Below, piece by piece: positions 62,791-64,000 of a stretch of DNA of 64,000 nucleotides. The DNA lies in contig NZ_JQLX01000012.1 of the NCBI RefSeq assembly GCF_000744435.1, positions 178,534 through 242,533 of the forward strand. The letters are read 5' to 3'. The notes below the pieces were generated by a model. The model ran no database searches. It saw only the letters and a list, made by a program, of their open reading frames with translations, and was not told the origin of the DNA. The stretch is from Hippea jasoniae. GTDB taxonomy: Bacteria; Campylobacterota_A; Desulfurellia; Desulfurellales; Hippeaceae. Both the position numbers and the translations under genes were made by a program. How positions within the stretch are numbered: the stretch's first letter is position 1; every line of letters starts with the position of its first letter.

Positions 62791-63125
62791 ATATAATTGT
62801 TTTTTAGACCTGTCAGCATTTTTAAAATTTCATTTAATTCTTTAATCTATTTTAAACCCAACTGCTTTTCTATATAATTAATTTCTATTCCAATATATAT
62901 CTGCGTTATTAATTCTGCGCAAGAACCTTTAGCGATTTCGATAAATCTAATCTTTTCTTTGTCGGACTCTTTTTCCATTCCTTCTGCAATATTAGAAGCT
63001 ATTGACAAACTGCTTCTTGTTATCTGATCCTTAAAGCCAAAATCTTTCAGGTCTTTGAAATATTTGTATATTTCAATAGAAAGCCTACAGCCTTTTTTCC
63101 AAACATCCAAATTTTCACATTTCAT
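62766..63125 (-). pseudogene. Four-helix-bundle (S23/IVP) protein, interrupted by an in-frame TAG
   Basis: From ATG 63125 a 92-residue frame encodes most of an S23-type four-helix-bundle protein (DVWKKGCRLSIEIYKYF, FKDQITRSSLSIASNIAEG, FIEIAKGSCAELITQI). It stops at TAG 62847-62849. Downstream in the same frame is KELNEILKMLTGL, which fits the family's last helix, before TAA at 62766-62768; so a single nonsense change seems to have shortened the usual ~115-residue protein. The family occurs inside 23S rRNA intervening sequences and as relatives of DGR Avd proteins; free-standing members have no known function. Confidence 0.72.
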
Positions 63126-63162
63126 GATTACGTTTTCCCCTTTTAAAACTTAGTCCTTGATA

Positions 63163-63174
63163 CTTAGCGCTTAA
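63163..63174. repeat. Right copy of a 12-bp inverted repeat flanking the S23-like gene
   Basis: CTTAGCGCTTAA is the exact reverse complement of TTAAGCGCTAAG at 62719-62730. It overlaps the stop codon of the acetyltransferase gene, whose last residues are therefore encoded by repeat sequence. Further related units (TTAGTCCTTGATA) lie between it and the S23-like start. Confidence 0.6.
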
Positions 63175-63934
63175 TGCTGAATTGATTCTCCAACAGCTCA
63201 TCTTCTGGCACATCTCTAAAGTATTTTGCAGGTAAGCCTGCATAGATCTTTTTGGGTTGAGTGTCTTTTGTAAGAAGGCTTCCAGCGGCAACCACGCTGT
63301 CTTCAGCTATAGTCTTGTTTGGCAATATAACCGCACCAACACCTATTCTTCCACCTTTTTGAATTTTAACCCCACCAAATTCTTTAAACCTTTTTTGACT
63401 TCTGCCTAAATAATTGTCGTTAGATGTTAAAACACCTGGAGCTATAAAGCAGTAATCCTCAACTTCAGAGTAGGCTGTGATATATACATTTGTTTCAAGT
63501 TTGCATCGTTTGCCAATGGTGCAGAAGTTTTCTATTGCAACGCCTCTTCCAACAATCGTGTATTCGCCTATCTCAACATTTTCCCTAATGGTAGATAGAT
63601 CTGCTACAAGCACATTCTTATTTATCTTGCAACCAGCATAAATCACAACTGATGTGCCTATCAAGCAATTATCCGCAATCATTGCTGGTGGTAGTTGCTG
63701 TTTTTTTGTTGTTGCACTAATGGGTGATTTCATTGGTTGCTTGCCAATAACGGTATTATCATCAATTCTGACATTATCACCAATAATTGTACCCTCATGA
63801 ATAACAACATTATTGTCTATCTGGCAATTCTTGCCTATCTTTACATCCCTACCTATAACGGTAAAATAACCAATCTGTGTATTTTCACCTATCACACTTG
63901 ATGGGTCAATAACGCATCTTTCAAATTTCTCCAT
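63164..63934 (-). CDS. wbpD: Left-handed beta-helix acyltransferase (WbpD-like)
   Basis: A 256-residue hexapeptide-repeat protein: VIDPSSVIGENTQIGYFTVIGRDVKIGKNCQID in part (IGENTQIGYFTVIG), then many I-G-x4 turns, and a C-terminal VVAAGSLLTKD and IYAGLPAKYFRDVP. In a wbp setting it would acetylate the 3-amino group of UDP-GlcNAc3NA. It is longer than typical WbpD (~190 residues), with an extra N-terminal coil series, so the function is a contextual assignment. The start at 63934 has AAAGGA seven bases upstream; an in-frame ATG at 63982 is less likely. Confidence 0.8.
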   Translation of the reverse strand: MEKFERCVIDPSSVIGENTQIGYFTVIGRDVKIGKNCQIDNNVVIHEGTIIGDNVRIDDNTVIGKQPMKSPISATTKKQQLPPAMIADNCLIGTSVVIYAGCKINKNVLVADLSTIRENVEIGEYTIVGRGVAIENFCTIGKRCKLETNVYITAYSEVEDYCFIAPGVLTSNDNYLGRSQKRFKEFGGVKIQKGGRIGVGAVILPNKTIAEDSVVAAGSLLTKDTQPKKIYAGLPAKYFRDVPEDELLENQFSIKR

Positions 63935-64000
63935 AAAAAGATCCTTTCTTGTTAGGTTTATTAAAAACTTTTCTAAATTCAAAACCTGAACGCAAGTATA

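Noticed and set aside
62847..63125. Diversity-generating retroelement suggested by the Avd-like four-helix-bundle protein
   Set aside because: No reverse transcriptase gene and no template/variable repeat pair occur in the window; S23-type proteins are common without such elements.

Overview
The window is 64 kb of an A+T-rich bacterial chromosome. Both chemosensory-type flagellar export genes (fliLNOPQR, flhB, fliDS) and an O-antigen cluster are present, so the cell is a motile, Gram-negative bacterium. A class II (B12-dependent) ribonucleotide reductase, a phosphate-starvation (Pst/Pho) locus, Campylobacterota-like Pgl/Wbp sugar genes and very compact, overlapping operons fit an anaerobe of the Desulfurella/Hippea type. 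That assignment is an inference from gene content and style; no rRNA is present to test it.

Layout. (1) 1-7510, + strand: end of ahcY, mrp, a DUF47-PiT phosphate uptake pair, ppx/gppA, an isochorismatase-fold enzyme, an ArnT-like membrane glycosyltransferase and a lone Toprim protein resembling the C-terminal part of Wadjet JetD. (2) 7498-17566: a short molybdopterin oxidoreductase, a secreted protein, pstS (- strand), a CDF metal exporter and pstC-pstA-pstB-phoU-phoB-phoR. Matching TTAACA-type direct repeats spaced 11 bp lie upstream of both pstS and pstC and look like Pho boxes. (3) 17594-21247: a glycosyltransferase, yebC, dcd, a small unknown gene and a metF-like gene. (4) 21296-22745: an intact ISNCY-family insertion sequence with 15-bp target repeats. 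(5) 22813-29683: flagellar genes, with a clear sigma-28 promoter before fliD. (6) 29725-40825, - strand: gpsA, coaX, tyrS, nrdJ, recJ, argH fused to a Nudix hydrolase, hom, and the DAHP synthase gene aroF. (7) 41099-41189: tRNA-Ser(CGA). (8) 41194-63934, - strand: an O-antigen/surface polysaccharide cluster.

The polysaccharide cluster contains homologues, in nearly the Pseudomonas aeruginosa wbp order, of WbpD, WbpB, WbpE, Wzx, HisH2, HisF2, WbpG, WbpI, Wzy and WbpM. They predict synthesis of an acetamidino-mannuronic acid (UDP-ManNAc3NAmA type); the first enzyme (WbpA) would be outside the window. A PglF/PglE/PglC-like set predicts a bacillosamine-like initiating sugar, but PglD is missing and an ATP-grasp/HAD pair stands in its place. 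An asparagine-synthase-like amidotransferase, a Uma2 protein, an AbiEii-like pair and a PIN toxin-antitoxin pair are also in the cluster.

The most notable observation is upstream of aroF. A 23-codon leader peptide (40933-41004) that was not in a conventional gene call carries the run FFVSHNFSFYYYWF, and is followed by a strong intrinsic terminator. This is the architecture of ribosome-mediated transcription attenuation by phenylalanine, tyrosine and tryptophan. Other points worth a second look are the ArgH-Nudix fusion, the lone JetD-like protein, several apparently leaderless promoters, an ArsR-type operator before the CDF exporter, and degenerate short tandem repeats inside coding regions of the polysaccharide cluster and around a broken four-helix-bundle (S23) gene.
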